Shown: piece by piece, positions 24,067 to 33,109 of the stretch
How the letters are laid out: each line of letters opens with the position of its first letter
Position numbering within the stretch: the first letter of the stretch is position 1
Assembly: GCA_019637555.1 (NCBI GenBank)
Contig: JAHBVK010000029.1
Location: 1 to 64,000, forward strand
DNA length: 64,000 nt
Direction: 5' to 3'
Source of the DNA: Anaerolineae bacterium
GTDB taxonomy: Bacteria; Chloroflexota; Anaerolineae; Aggregatilineales; UBA2796
Notes under the pieces: model-generated
Databases searched by the model: none
Told to the model about the DNA's origin: nothing
The model's input: the letters and a program-made list of their open reading frames with translations, nothing else
Made by a program: the position numbers and the translations under genes

Positions 24067-26550
24067 CTAATTCTCCTTATTTCGCCGTAACCACTTGGGC
24101 AACATTGCTCGCAATCGGGTTCGCAAGAAGGCACGGCGGGCATTGTGCCATGCCGTTTTGGTTTGCTGTTCATCGTCCGGGCGAACGGTGCTCGGTGGTG
24201 CGTAACGCTCCACGATGTAGTTGTCAGTGATCTTGAGCACCGGATTGGCGCTGGTGGGTACATCGCGGGCGATGCGGCGTCCACGCTCCAGTGGTGTTTG
24301 CGCCTTGTTCACCGTGATACCAAGCCACTTGGCATAGATTGCCAGGCGAGCATAGGCGCGACCAATCGGTGATAGGCGATCTAATCCGCGATACTCAACC
24401 CACCATAAGCCTGTCACCAGCGCAAATGAGATTAGTGCCACGATAGCCGCGAGCACCAGCAGCAGGGAGAAGGTGTTGCGCACAGGCGGCGGTAATTCCA
24501 AAAAGGACGGTGGCTGCGAAGGCGGTGTCGGTGTTGGCGAACTGGTGGGCGTCGGTGACACTTGCGCTGTTGGCGTGAAAGTCAATTCGGAGGTTGGTTG
24601 TAACGCTGTCGGCGTAGGCTGCGCGGCGTTGACAGCATTGTTAGTGGGCGTCGGTGGGATCGTTGGCGTGGCGGTTGGCAGCGGCGTCGGCGTGTTCGTC
24701 GGTGTAGGCTGCACTACCTGCGGATCACTGCGATTCAGCTCTGTTTGTGCTTTGGTCGGCTCAAATTCCACCCAACCGACACCGGGGAAGTAGACTTCTA
24801 CCCATGTATGCGCATCGCGCTCCAACACCAGATAGACCTGTTGTGCCGATTGATACTCGCCCTGCGCGAATCCTGCTGCCATCCGTGCGGGAATGCCCAA
24901 TGCACGCATCATCATGACCATTGCGGAAGCGTAATAGGTGCAGTAGCCCTGCCGTGATTCAAACAGGGTGAAGTCGATGAGGTCTCGCCCCGGTGGAGCT
25001 TGTGGCGGTGTTTCGTCATAAGCGATGTTGTTGCGCAGCCATTGCTCAATAGCGCGGGCTTTATCGTAAGGTGTCTGTGCATTCGCCTCCGCGACAATTT
25101 GAAATGCCAGATCAATCACGCGCTGTGTGACTTCCGGTGGACGTTGCAAATTGTGTACTTTGACCCACGCTGGATAGTCTGTGCCAGCGGCACGCAGCAT
25201 CGCCGCAGTGGCGACGACAACGGATGAGGTGACCTCATATTGGTCGCCTGTCCGCAGCGGTGTCAACGGGCGAACTACCGAGGGATCAACAACACCGCTG
25301 CCCAAACGATCCATTTCCACGCGAACAGGCATCCGTAGCTGCGTGACCTGTGGTGCAGCGTACAGCAGTTTGGTCGATGCCAGCACCGAAACGAATTGTG
25401 GGATCTCCGCTCTACCGGGCGAATCCTCAAAGGAATAATCCAGCACCAAACCGCCCGCTCCCACATCCAGTGTTTCAGCGCGCGGTGCTGTCCATTCGCC
25501 GTTACTGTAGGTGTCGAAAATGCGCGATTTCCAGTAGTAGCGGGCGACGCCATCGGCGGTATCCGTCGGTGGCACGCTGACCGCCATCACAGGCTTACCT
25601 CCCAGTTGGATCGCGCCGCCGAGCCGCAAAGTATCGCCGCCGAAATAATCCGCTGTCGCCACACTCTGGCTATCCAGCGAACTGAACAGCTTATTGAGCA
25701 CTTCCATCGCCCGTTCGATGCTGCCGCTGTTGAGGAAATCTTGAAAACGTTTGGCGTTATCGTCGGGATTGCCAGTAGGCAGCAGCCACGCGATACAAAT
25801 CACGATCACAGCAATGATCGAACCGACACGGAAGAACCAGTCGCGTAGATTACCTCTGAAGGAGACGCGATTAGCGTACCAATCAAATTCCCGCGCTTCT
25901 ACATGGGATCGGATGATCAGCAGCAGAGTCAGGAACATGAAAATGATCAAGTAGAAGTCGAGCGAATTGGACTGAATGTTATAGAAGCTGTTCAGCACCA
26001 GCACAATCGCAGGAGGGAGAATCGCCCGCCAAACGCGATCCATGCGGAAGATGTGCCACGCGGTGTTATGACCGAGAAACCAGACCAGTATCGAGAGAAA
26101 GAGGATGAGCAGATAGGGATCAAGCCCGATCTCGGTATTCAAGCCGACGCTGATAGCATGAGCGAAGCGAAAAGCAATCTCCCGTACCCGCGTGATCGGA
26201 TCGCCGGGAGCGGACAGGAACTGCACCGCTACTATTGTGCCAATGGCATAGACAGAACTGAGCAGCAGCGCCAGCATTTCGGAGTAATGACTTCGCGCTA
26301 GCAGAAAGCCGAAGATCACCGACAGGATAGCTACTGGGATTAACTGATTCAGACTGACACGCCAGCTCGTCGGCGCATCATCGACGATGTTCAGCGCGTT
26401 ACTGAACGCTAGAACTGGAATTACCATGATCAGGCAGGCGACAATCAGCGTGAAGGCGTCGCCGCGCGCAAACATCGTCCGGGCAGCGTTCCGCCAGCGT
26501 CGCCATAACAGCGTTAATTGGTTGGGTCGTCCAGATGCGCGTAGTGTCAT
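24067..26550 (-). CDS. TgpA-like membrane transglutaminase
   Basis: 827 residues. Seven or eight N-terminal membrane helices up to about residue 260 (DUF3488-like), an extracytoplasmic domain, then a transglutaminase-like core with Cys537 in QGYCTYYASA, His581 in DAHTWVEVY, and an acidic third residue in WVEFEPT (Glu597 where Asp is usual). A Thr/Pro-rich linker (about 610-690) leads to one more helix (~695-718) and a cytoplasmic tail. TgpA homologues normally neighbour a MoxR ATPase and a DUF58 gene; neither is here. Probably crosslinks or processes surface proteins. Divergent from the BMP-type gene. Confidence 0.9.
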   Translation of the reverse strand: MTLRASGRPNQLTLLWRRWRNAARTMFARGDAFTLIVACLIMVIPVLAFSNALNIVDDAPTSWRVSLNQLIPVAILSVIFGFLLARSHYSEMLALLLSSVYAIGTIVAVQFLSAPGDPITRVREIAFRFAHAISVGLNTEIGLDPYLLILFLSILVWFLGHNTAWHIFRMDRVWRAILPPAIVLVLNSFYNIQSNSLDFYLIIFMFLTLLLIIRSHVEAREFDWYANRVSFRGNLRDWFFRVGSIIAVIVICIAWLLPTGNPDDNAKRFQDFLNSGSIERAMEVLNKLFSSLDSQSVATADYFGGDTLRLGGAIQLGGKPVMAVSVPPTDTADGVARYYWKSRIFDTYSNGEWTAPRAETLDVGAGGLVLDYSFEDSPGRAEIPQFVSVLASTKLLYAAPQVTQLRMPVRVEMDRLGSGVVDPSVVRPLTPLRTGDQYEVTSSVVVATAAMLRAAGTDYPAWVKVHNLQRPPEVTQRVIDLAFQIVAEANAQTPYDKARAIEQWLRNNIAYDETPPQAPPGRDLIDFTLFESRQGYCTYYASAMVMMMRALGIPARMAAGFAQGEYQSAQQVYLVLERDAHTWVEVYFPGVGWVEFEPTKAQTELNRSDPQVVQPTPTNTPTPLPTATPTIPPTPTNNAVNAAQPTPTALQPTSELTFTPTAQVSPTPTSSPTPTPPSQPPSFLELPPPVRNTFSLLLVLAAIVALISFALVTGLWWVEYRGLDRLSPIGRAYARLAIYAKWLGITVNKAQTPLERGRRIARDVPTSANPVLKITDNYIVERYAPPSTVRPDDEQQTKTAWHNARRAFLRTRLRAMLPKWLRRNKEN

Positions 26551-26590
26551 AGTGCACAGTCTACTGTTCTAAATGCCAGCGTGCAACTAC

Positions 26591-26619
26591 TTGTAGGTTG
26601 CTACTCACCACTTTATAAT
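26591..26619 (+). promoter_or_regulatory. Candidate promoter of the BMP-family gene
   Basis: TTGTAG, 17-bp spacer, then a perfect TATAAT (26614-26619), leaving a leader of about 100 nt before the ATG. The -35 matches only its TTG half. Confidence 0.45.
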
Positions 26620-26725
26620 CGTGCCGTAGACCAGCCGTAGGAGATAAATAGGCATCTTTCTAGCCAACTAATCTACGGTGACGGTTAAGACGGTAAGGCA
26701 CTACTGAAGGAGCAGGTGAGACTTT

Positions 26726-27766
26726 ATGAAACGGCTTTTAATTCTAGCTCTGGTAGTCCTGATGAGCCTCGGCGTTGGCATTGCTAACAAACCCGTGCGC
26801 GCACAGGACGAGTTTAAAATTGGTCTAGTTACTGACGTCGGTGAGGTCGATGACCGCAGCTTCAACCAGAGTGCGTGGGAAGGCACACAGGCGGCAGCGG
26901 AAGAATACGGTGGCACGGCTGATTACATCGAGACCAAAGCCCCCGAAGACTATGCTACCAATATTGCTACGTTCGCTGAAAATGACTACGACATCATCGT
27001 GACCGTTGGTTTTGCACTCGGTACTGCAACCGTTGAGGCTGCCAAGACTTATCCTGACATCCTGTTCATCGGTGTCGATCAGTTCCAAGCCGAGACAGTA
27101 CCCAACGTCGTTGGTCTGATCTTCCCTGAAGCCAAAGCTGGTTTCCTCGCGGGTGTATTAGCCGCCCGTCTGAGCACAAGTGGCACAATTGCTGCTGTGT
27201 TGGGTACGGATCAGGTTCCGCCTGTCGTCGCCTTCAAGGAAGGTTATGAGGCTGGCGCGAAGTACGCCAATCCCGACATCAAAGTGATCTCCACTTACCA
27301 CCCCGGTGGTCTGGACATCGCCTTCGTTGACCCCGAATGGGGTGCCACTACTGCCGCCCAAGCAATTGATCAGGGTGCGGATGTGATCTTCGGCGCTGGT
27401 GGCAAGACTGGCAACGGTGCTTTACAGGAAGTTGCCAAGCGTAGCACGACTGAAAAGCCGCTGTACTGCATCGGCGTTGACACCGACCAGTGGGAAACCG
27501 TTCCTGAAGCGCATCCCTGCTTGGTCTCCAGCGCCATGAAGCTGATTAGCAAGGGTGTTGGTGACATCGTTGGGTTGTACCACGATGACAAGGCTGAAGG
27601 TGGCAATTTCGTCGGTGATGTCGGTCTTGCGCCGTTCCATGATTTTGAAGCCAGCATCGCTGACGCCATCAAGACGGAACTGGATAGCACCGCCGAGATG
27701 CTGCTAAGTGGCGCATTGAATCCTGATGGCACAATGGCGACACCAGAAGCTACTCCTGCTCAGTAA
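26726..27766 (+). CDS. BMP/PnrA-family substrate-binding protein, orphan
   Basis: 346 residues with a ~26-residue signal peptide ending VRA before QDE, the same cleavage context as the sugar-binding protein upstream. No lipobox cysteine. Family motifs: GLVTDVGEVDDRSFNQSAWEG near the N-terminus, then VGFALGTATVEAAKTYPDILFIGVD and VIFGAGGKTGNGALQEV. The family binds purine nucleosides or related compounds for ABC import. No permease or ATPase gene is next to it, and it is closed by its own terminator, so it is a single-gene unit. Confidence 0.92.
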   Translation: MKRLLILALVVLMSLGVGIANKPVRAQDEFKIGLVTDVGEVDDRSFNQSAWEGTQAAAEEYGGTADYIETKAPEDYATNIATFAENDYDIIVTVGFALGTATVEAAKTYPDILFIGVDQFQAETVPNVVGLIFPEAKAGFLAGVLAARLSTSGTIAAVLGTDQVPPVVAFKEGYEAGAKYANPDIKVISTYHPGGLDIAFVDPEWGATTAAQAIDQGADVIFGAGGKTGNGALQEVAKRSTTEKPLYCIGVDTDQWETVPEAHPCLVSSAMKLISKGVGDIVGLYHDDKAEGGNFVGDVGLAPFHDFEASIADAIKTELDSTAEMLLSGALNPDGTMATPEATPAQ

Positions 27767-27804
27767 TTGATTAGCGTAGTCGAACTGATTAGGTAGTCAA
27801 TATG

Positions 27805-27831
27805 AACCCGGAGCGAAAAGCTCCGGGTTTT
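27805..27831 (+). terminator. Intrinsic terminator after the BMP-family gene
   Basis: AACCCGGAGC / GCTCCGGGTT, a perfect 10-bp stem with a GAAAA loop, followed by TTTTG. It may serve the convergent TSUP gene as well. Confidence 0.9.
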
Positions 27832-27840
27832 GATTCTGAG

Positions 27841-28620
27841 CTAGGAGGGCATAAAGAAAGTTCGGTAGAAGAAAAAAGCTGTTAGCGTGAACCCTACCAC
27901 GATCACGAACTTGCGAACCAGCTTAGGATCTAGCTTCTGTGCGTAATGAGCGCCACCGTAGCCGCCGATCACCGCGGCGATAGTCATCACAATCCCCTGC
28001 AGTAACAGCACCTGCCCCGCCGCGATCAAGACGATGGCTGAGATTCCGTTAATCAACGTCGCCTGCGAAGTCTTAACTGTGTTCATCTCATGGATGTTTT
28101 CTAAGCCATAAATGCTCAATACCGCTAACATCATAATGCCGATGCCCGCGCCGAAAAAGCCGCCATACGAGGCAACTAGAAATTGCAGCAGCATGGTCAA
28201 AATCAAGGCTCTCGTATTGCTAGTCGGGCGAGTCTGCCGCTGCCGAAAAAAGGCGGTGATTCGAGGACTGAAGGTGAATAACAGCACCGCGAACAACAGC
28301 AGGAAGGGTACTATCAAACGTAGTGTGACATCCGGTGTGCCGATCAGGATCTCTGTTCCAACAAAGCCACCAACGAGGCTCGGTATGCTCATCATCAGCA
28401 TCAGCCTGCGGTGTTTTTGGATGCCACGCCGATAAGCCCCAACACTGCTCAACGCGCCTAGCCAGAGCGCAGTTGTATTCGTGCCAATTGCCAACTTCTC
28501 CGTCACTTGAGTCGCTACTAGCGCCGGAAAAGAAATGAAACTACCGCCACCCGCTACCGAGTTGAGGGCACCAGCCAGCAAGGCAGCAAAAAATAATACA
28601 ATGCCCTGTCCTAAATCCAT
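27841..28620 (-). CDS. TSUP (TauE/SafE) family permease
   Basis: 259 residues with seven or eight hydrophobic helices and no soluble domain. The glycine-rich N-terminal segment ALLAGALNSVAGGGSFISFPAL and the later YGGFFGAGIGIMML repeat are the twin TSUP signatures. Members export sulfite, sulfoacetate or other organosulfur anions. No sulfur gene lies nearby, so the substrate is open. The ribosome-binding GGAG sits inside a short palindrome directly upstream of the ATG. Confidence 0.93.
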   Translation of the reverse strand: MDLGQGIVLFFAALLAGALNSVAGGGSFISFPALVATQVTEKLAIGTNTTALWLGALSSVGAYRRGIQKHRRLMLMMSIPSLVGGFVGTEILIGTPDVTLRLIVPFLLLFAVLLFTFSPRITAFFRQRQTRPTSNTRALILTMLLQFLVASYGGFFGAGIGIMMLAVLSIYGLENIHEMNTVKTSQATLINGISAIVLIAAGQVLLLQGIVMTIAAVIGGYGGAHYAQKLDPKLVRKFVIVVGFTLTAFFFYRTFFMPS

Positions 28621-28624
28621 TTTA

Positions 28625-28638
28625 TGAACTCCAGTTCA
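28625..28638. promoter_or_regulatory. 14-bp palindrome over the TSUP ribosome-binding site
   Basis: TGAACTCCAGTTCA is a perfect palindrome apart from the CC centre; on the minus strand its centre is the GGAG of the TSUP gene. Possible operator or translational switch. Confidence 0.4.
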
Positions 28639-28870
28639 TGATGGGACCCTCTCTAGTTATTTATGGAGCGAAGAAAGAGGGGGTTAGAGGTCGAAGTATA
28701 GGCTCAACTCAACAGTCTACCGCAAATCACCGCAACTATGAATTAATACTGAATAATGTAAGGAGGTGACACTATTTTGACACGCACGTAGATTTTTAAC
28801 GCTAGAATATGGATCGTATACTCAATATAGGCATCGTCATCGTAGCCAACCAAAGCTGACGACACTGATC

Positions 28871-31800
28871 ATGAACAAGACCGCTATACGGGCGTTGTTA
28901 ATTGATCCCGATGATAACGGGACGCAATACCTTGAGCGCGAATTGCAGCGCGAAGGACGCAACTTGCTGCCTGCGCTTAAGATCACTTCTGTCAGTGATC
29001 CGGCAGCCGCTGCCGATGCACTAGAACAATCTCCCTCAGGCTTCGACATCATCATCGCGCGGGAACGCAGCGGTGGAAAAGTCTGGTTGCAGCAATGCAT
29101 CATGTTGGGTGAAGGCGGCTTACCGGTTATTTGCCTTGTGCCCGACCATATCATGGGCGAGAAAGCATTGGAACTCGGTGCCCACGATTACGCCATCAGC
29201 GGGCATAGCGATGCTCGACGCTTGGCGCACTTGCTGGCTTTAGCCGCCGATCACAGCCAGATGCAGCATCAGATTTCCTATATGGAAGAACAACTGCAAG
29301 CGAGTGAAGAACGCTTTCGCAGTGTGGTGATTCCAACAATTGATGGTGCATTGATCGTTGATGTCAACGGTGTCATACAATTTGCGAACGGTGCCGCACA
29401 GGGAATTCTTGGCAAATCGCTCACGGATTTATTGGGTGCGCACTTTGAGTTGCCGCTCGTGCCTTATCAGATCATGGAGATTAATCACAGAGGTCTGCAC
29501 GATGAACACCTGATTGCCGAAGTGCGTACTGTTGAGACAGTCTGGGAAGGTGGCGCAGCATATCTGGTGATCGTACGCGACATCACCGCGCAAAGCCGTA
29601 CCGATCAGGCACTGCGTCGGGTTTCCGGTGCGAATAATCGACTGCTAAAGGCATTCAACACGCTGAATACGGGCGTCGTGATTACTGATCCGAACCTGCC
29701 TGAAAACCCCATGATTTATGTCAATCCCGCCTGCACCCAACTAACGGGTTACAGTCAGGAAGATATGTTGGGGCAGAGCATCCGTATGTTTCAGGGTGCG
29801 GAGACCGATCCAGTGATCACCGAGCATATTCGTGCGTCGGTGGAAGATAATCGCTCTTTTCACGGCATCATCCTGCACTATCGCAAGAATGGCGAGAAGT
29901 TTTGGGATGAACTCGTACTCAACCCGGTTTTCGATGAATATGGCAACCTGACTAACTTCATCGGTTTGCTTGATGATGTTACGGACCGCGTACAGGCGAT
30001 GGAACAGTTACATCACCGCCGCCGCATCGAGGGCTTGGTCACCTCCACCTCGTCAGAGTTCGTAAACATGCCGCCGGATCAAATCGATGTAGCGATCAAT
30101 CGCACTTTACAGCGTTTGGGACGCTTCATCGGCGCGGATCGCTGCAATGTGGTGCAAATTGCGGAAGAAGGGCAGCGCGCTACCATCACGCATGAATGGG
30201 TAGAGGAGGGTATGCTCTCCGTGCGCAATACGACTCTGCCGTTCGATATTGCGTCAATGACGTGGCTGTTTCCCCAGTTGAAGCGGTTGGAAAGTATTCA
30301 AGTCAACGACATTGAACAGCTACCAGCGTCCGCAACCCGCGAAAGGCAAATCTTGCGGGCGACGGGTGTCAAGTCAATGCTCACAGTGCCCATGTCTAGC
30401 GACAACAAGTTCGTCGGCTATCTCGGGTTTGCCACCTTGAAGCAGCAGCGAAGCTGGTCGGATGCCGACATTGCGCTGCTCAAAGTGATCGGTGAGATAA
30501 TCTTCGGCGCGATGAAGCGCTCTCGCACGGAACAAGCGCTACGTCAGAGCGAGGAGCGTTTCCGTACTGTCGTCGCCAATACCCCTATGTTGATCTTCTC
30601 GTTCGATAGTGAAGGAACCATTACCTTTGTTCAAGGCAAGGCAATGTCCTCTATGGGCGAGGAAGAGTCGCTGCTTGGTCAATCGATCTTCGAGTTGTAC
30701 CGCAATTCACCAGAGGTGATCGCCAATTGTAAACGCGTATTACAGGGTGAAACCTTCCTCAGCACCATGTCATTCGAGACGACGCCAGACAACGTATTTG
30801 AGACGTGGTACACACCAATCCTCAACCATGAACACCAGATCGTCGGTGGCAGTGGCGTAGCAATCGACATCTCAGAGCGTTATCGAGCGCAGTCAGCGGA
30901 GCGTGAACAGCGGGCGATGGCAGAAGCGTTGCGAGATACTGCCAGTGCACTCACGCGGTCACTCGATCCTGAACAGGTAATGCAAGAGATATTGGAGAAC
31001 GTGCATCGTGTGGTGCCGCATGACGCCGCTAGCATTGTACTCAATGGCTATCCCAATTGCCCCGTTGCTTATATGCGCGGACGCAGTTCCGAACTGTTAC
31101 ACGGCAGAACCGGGGAAAATGGTGAACCGCCGCTGCAGGTGCCAGCCGAACTCGAAACCTTCTCCTATATGCGTACAACTGGCAATGCGCTGCTGATCCC
31201 TGACACGCGTGGATATAAGAACTGGGTACGCTTGCCCGAACTTGAATGGATCAATTCGTTTCTAGGGGTCCCGATCCAGCTTCAATCGACGGAGATTATC
31301 GGCTTCTTAACACTCGATAGTGCTACACCGGACTTTTTCAACGCAACCCATGTCGAGCGCATTCAAGCGTTTGCCGATCAAGCAGCGTTAGCTATCCAGA
31401 ACGCGCAGCTTTACGATCAGGTACGTCGAGATGCACAACAAATGTTTGTGCTTAATCGCGCTACCTCATTCTTGTTCACTGCTCTTTCTGAGACCAGTGA
31501 CGTAGAGGCTCTGTGTAATCAGATTGCGGAAGCTGTGGTGCACGAGTTTGGCAAAGTGGATTGCTCGGTTGTACTGGTCGAAGAAATAGCCGATGTACGC
31601 CAGATAAATCGTATTGCGCGAGCCGGACAGTATCAAGCGCGTGTTAATGGTGAACCCGATGACTATATTGAACAGGTCATCGCCTCAGGCGACACGCTGT
31701 ATCAGCCACAACTTGATGGAACGTTGGACGATGCCCGCACTCGTTCGCGGTTCATCATTCCGTTGAAATCTTCTGGTAACGTGATCGGTGTGCTTGATGT

Positions 31801-33070
31801 CCGCAGCTTGGAAATAGATGCTTTCGATGAGCAGGAACGTCGGATGCTCGAAGGCTTCTCCGGACGCGCGGCGATGACCATTGAAAATGCGCGTTTGTAT
31901 AAGCGCGTTCGCAGCTATGCAGAGGCATTAGAAGAACGAGTGCGCGAACGCACGCTCGATCTTGATCAGGCGCGCACCCGGTTAAACACCATCTTGAATT
32001 CGATGGATGAAGCAGTTATTGCATGGGAAGCACCGGACGCCACTTCCGATCCAAAGATACGCTTCGTGAACGGTGCATTCTCGCAGATGTTTGGTTACAA
32101 CGGGGAGCAAATCGTCAATGCGCCTGATTTCTATCGGCTGCTTACCCCGAGTGCCGCTGAGGCGGATCGCCTGACCCGCATCGTACAGGAAGGTACGCGC
32201 ACCACCGAATTTGTAAGCACCGAGACGAAGTTGTTGCGTGCCGATGGCGTTCTCATTGATACACTGCTTACGGCGACGCGGTTACGCGTGCCACAGCGAG
32301 CAGAAGGAGAAGCGATGCCATCAGGTATTGCCGGTGTCGTGCTGATCAGAGACATCCGGCAAGAAAAGGCATTGCAGGAACAGCGAGATCGTTTCATTGC
32401 CAATGCTTCTCACGAGCTTAGAACACCTCTAGCGAATCTCAAGCTGCGCCTATATTTGCTAAAGCACCAACCGGACAAAATGGCAGAACATGTTGCCATC
32501 ATCGAACAAGTTAGCCAGCGGATGCAAGAACTAGTCGAAGATTTGCTTGATCACACGCGCTTTGAACGCGGCTTGGCGCAACTCAACCGCGAGGATCAGT
32601 GTTTGCAGGATCTCATTCGTGCTGTGCTTCGTCTGCAAGGTGCTCATGCCGACGAAAAAGGCATCGAACTGCGTGCTCAGTTGCCAGAGCAAGATATTTT
32701 CGCGTCCGTTGATGGCAGTCGTTTAACACAGGTAATCACGAATCTGGTGGTCAATGCGATTAACTACACACCGCAAGGTGGTACGGTTAAAGTTAGCCTT
32801 GAGACAACCGATTTAGACGATCAACCTCAAGCGATACTCCGGATTCAGGATAGCGGAATTGGCATCCCACAAGAACTTCAAGAACAAATCTTCAAGCCTT
32901 TCTATCGGGCGAATGACGGCACCACACGCGGAACGGGTTTGGGTTTGACCATCGCACGTGAGATCGTCATGCTGCACGGTGGTTTGATCCATCTAGAGAG
33001 TATGGAGAATGTCGGCACGACCTTTACAGTAGTGCTTCCGATGTATCAGGAAGTAGCTGCTTTAGGCTAG
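28871..33070 (+). CDS. Multi-PAS/GAF hybrid sensor histidine kinase
   Basis: 1399 residues, no membrane helix. Domain order: pseudo-receiver (1-125; the phosphoacceptor position reads FDIIIAR, so no obvious Asp), PAS (~145-255), LOV-like PAS (~258-380), GAF (~400-555), PAS (~560-680), GAF (~695-860), GAF (~870-1020), a coiled coil (EALEERVRERTLDLDQAR), PAS (~1045-1160), HisKA with His1181 in SHELRTP, and HATPase_c with N-x-x-x-N, DSGIGIP and GTGLGLT. In the LOV-like domain the photoactive motif GxNCRFLQ reads GQSIRMFQ (301-308), with Ile304 where Cys would be, so it cannot form the flavin adduct. It is a cytosolic sensor whose partner regulator is not adjacent. Confidence 0.93.
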   Translation: MNKTAIRALLIDPDDNGTQYLERELQREGRNLLPALKITSVSDPAAAADALEQSPSGFDIIIARERSGGKVWLQQCIMLGEGGLPVICLVPDHIMGEKALELGAHDYAISGHSDARRLAHLLALAADHSQMQHQISYMEEQLQASEERFRSVVIPTIDGALIVDVNGVIQFANGAAQGILGKSLTDLLGAHFELPLVPYQIMEINHRGLHDEHLIAEVRTVETVWEGGAAYLVIVRDITAQSRTDQALRRVSGANNRLLKAFNTLNTGVVITDPNLPENPMIYVNPACTQLTGYSQEDMLGQSIRMFQGAETDPVITEHIRASVEDNRSFHGIILHYRKNGEKFWDELVLNPVFDEYGNLTNFIGLLDDVTDRVQAMEQLHHRRRIEGLVTSTSSEFVNMPPDQIDVAINRTLQRLGRFIGADRCNVVQIAEEGQRATITHEWVEEGMLSVRNTTLPFDIASMTWLFPQLKRLESIQVNDIEQLPASATRERQILRATGVKSMLTVPMSSDNKFVGYLGFATLKQQRSWSDADIALLKVIGEIIFGAMKRSRTEQALRQSEERFRTVVANTPMLIFSFDSEGTITFVQGKAMSSMGEEESLLGQSIFELYRNSPEVIANCKRVLQGETFLSTMSFETTPDNVFETWYTPILNHEHQIVGGSGVAIDISERYRAQSAEREQRAMAEALRDTASALTRSLDPEQVMQEILENVHRVVPHDAASIVLNGYPNCPVAYMRGRSSELLHGRTGENGEPPLQVPAELETFSYMRTTGNALLIPDTRGYKNWVRLPELEWINSFLGVPIQLQSTEIIGFLTLDSATPDFFNATHVERIQAFADQAALAIQNAQLYDQVRRDAQQMFVLNRATSFLFTALSETSDVEALCNQIAEAVVHEFGKVDCSVVLVEEIADVRQINRIARAGQYQARVNGEPDDYIEQVIASGDTLYQPQLDGTLDDARTRSRFIIPLKSSGNVIGVLDVRSLEIDAFDEQERRMLEGFSGRAAMTIENARLYKRVRSYAEALEERVRERTLDLDQARTRLNTILNSMDEAVIAWEAPDATSDPKIRFVNGAFSQMFGYNGEQIVNAPDFYRLLTPSAAEADRLTRIVQEGTRTTEFVSTETKLLRADGVLIDTLLTATRLRVPQRAEGEAMPSGIAGVVLIRDIRQEKALQEQRDRFIANASHELRTPLANLKLRLYLLKHQPDKMAEHVAIIEQVSQRMQELVEDLLDHTRFERGLAQLNREDQCLQDLIRAVLRLQGAHADEKGIELRAQLPEQDIFASVDGSRLTQVITNLVVNAINYTPQGGTVKVSLETTDLDDQPQAILRIQDSGIGIPQELQEQIFKPFYRANDGTTRGTGLGLTIAREIVMLHGGLIHLESMENVGTTFTVVLPMYQEVAALG

Positions 33071-33109
33071 CTCTGTAGCCAACAAAATTGGTGTTTACTG
33101 CTAGATACC

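Noticed and set aside
28761-28768. A perfect AGGAGGTG ribosome-binding-like sequence upstream of the histidine kinase gene
   Set aside because: The following start codons open frames of only a few codons; no gene can be supported.
33065-33080. GGCTA/TAGCC stem between the convergent histidine kinase and Ser/Thr kinase genes
   Set aside because: Five base pairs only and no T run; not convincing as a terminator.
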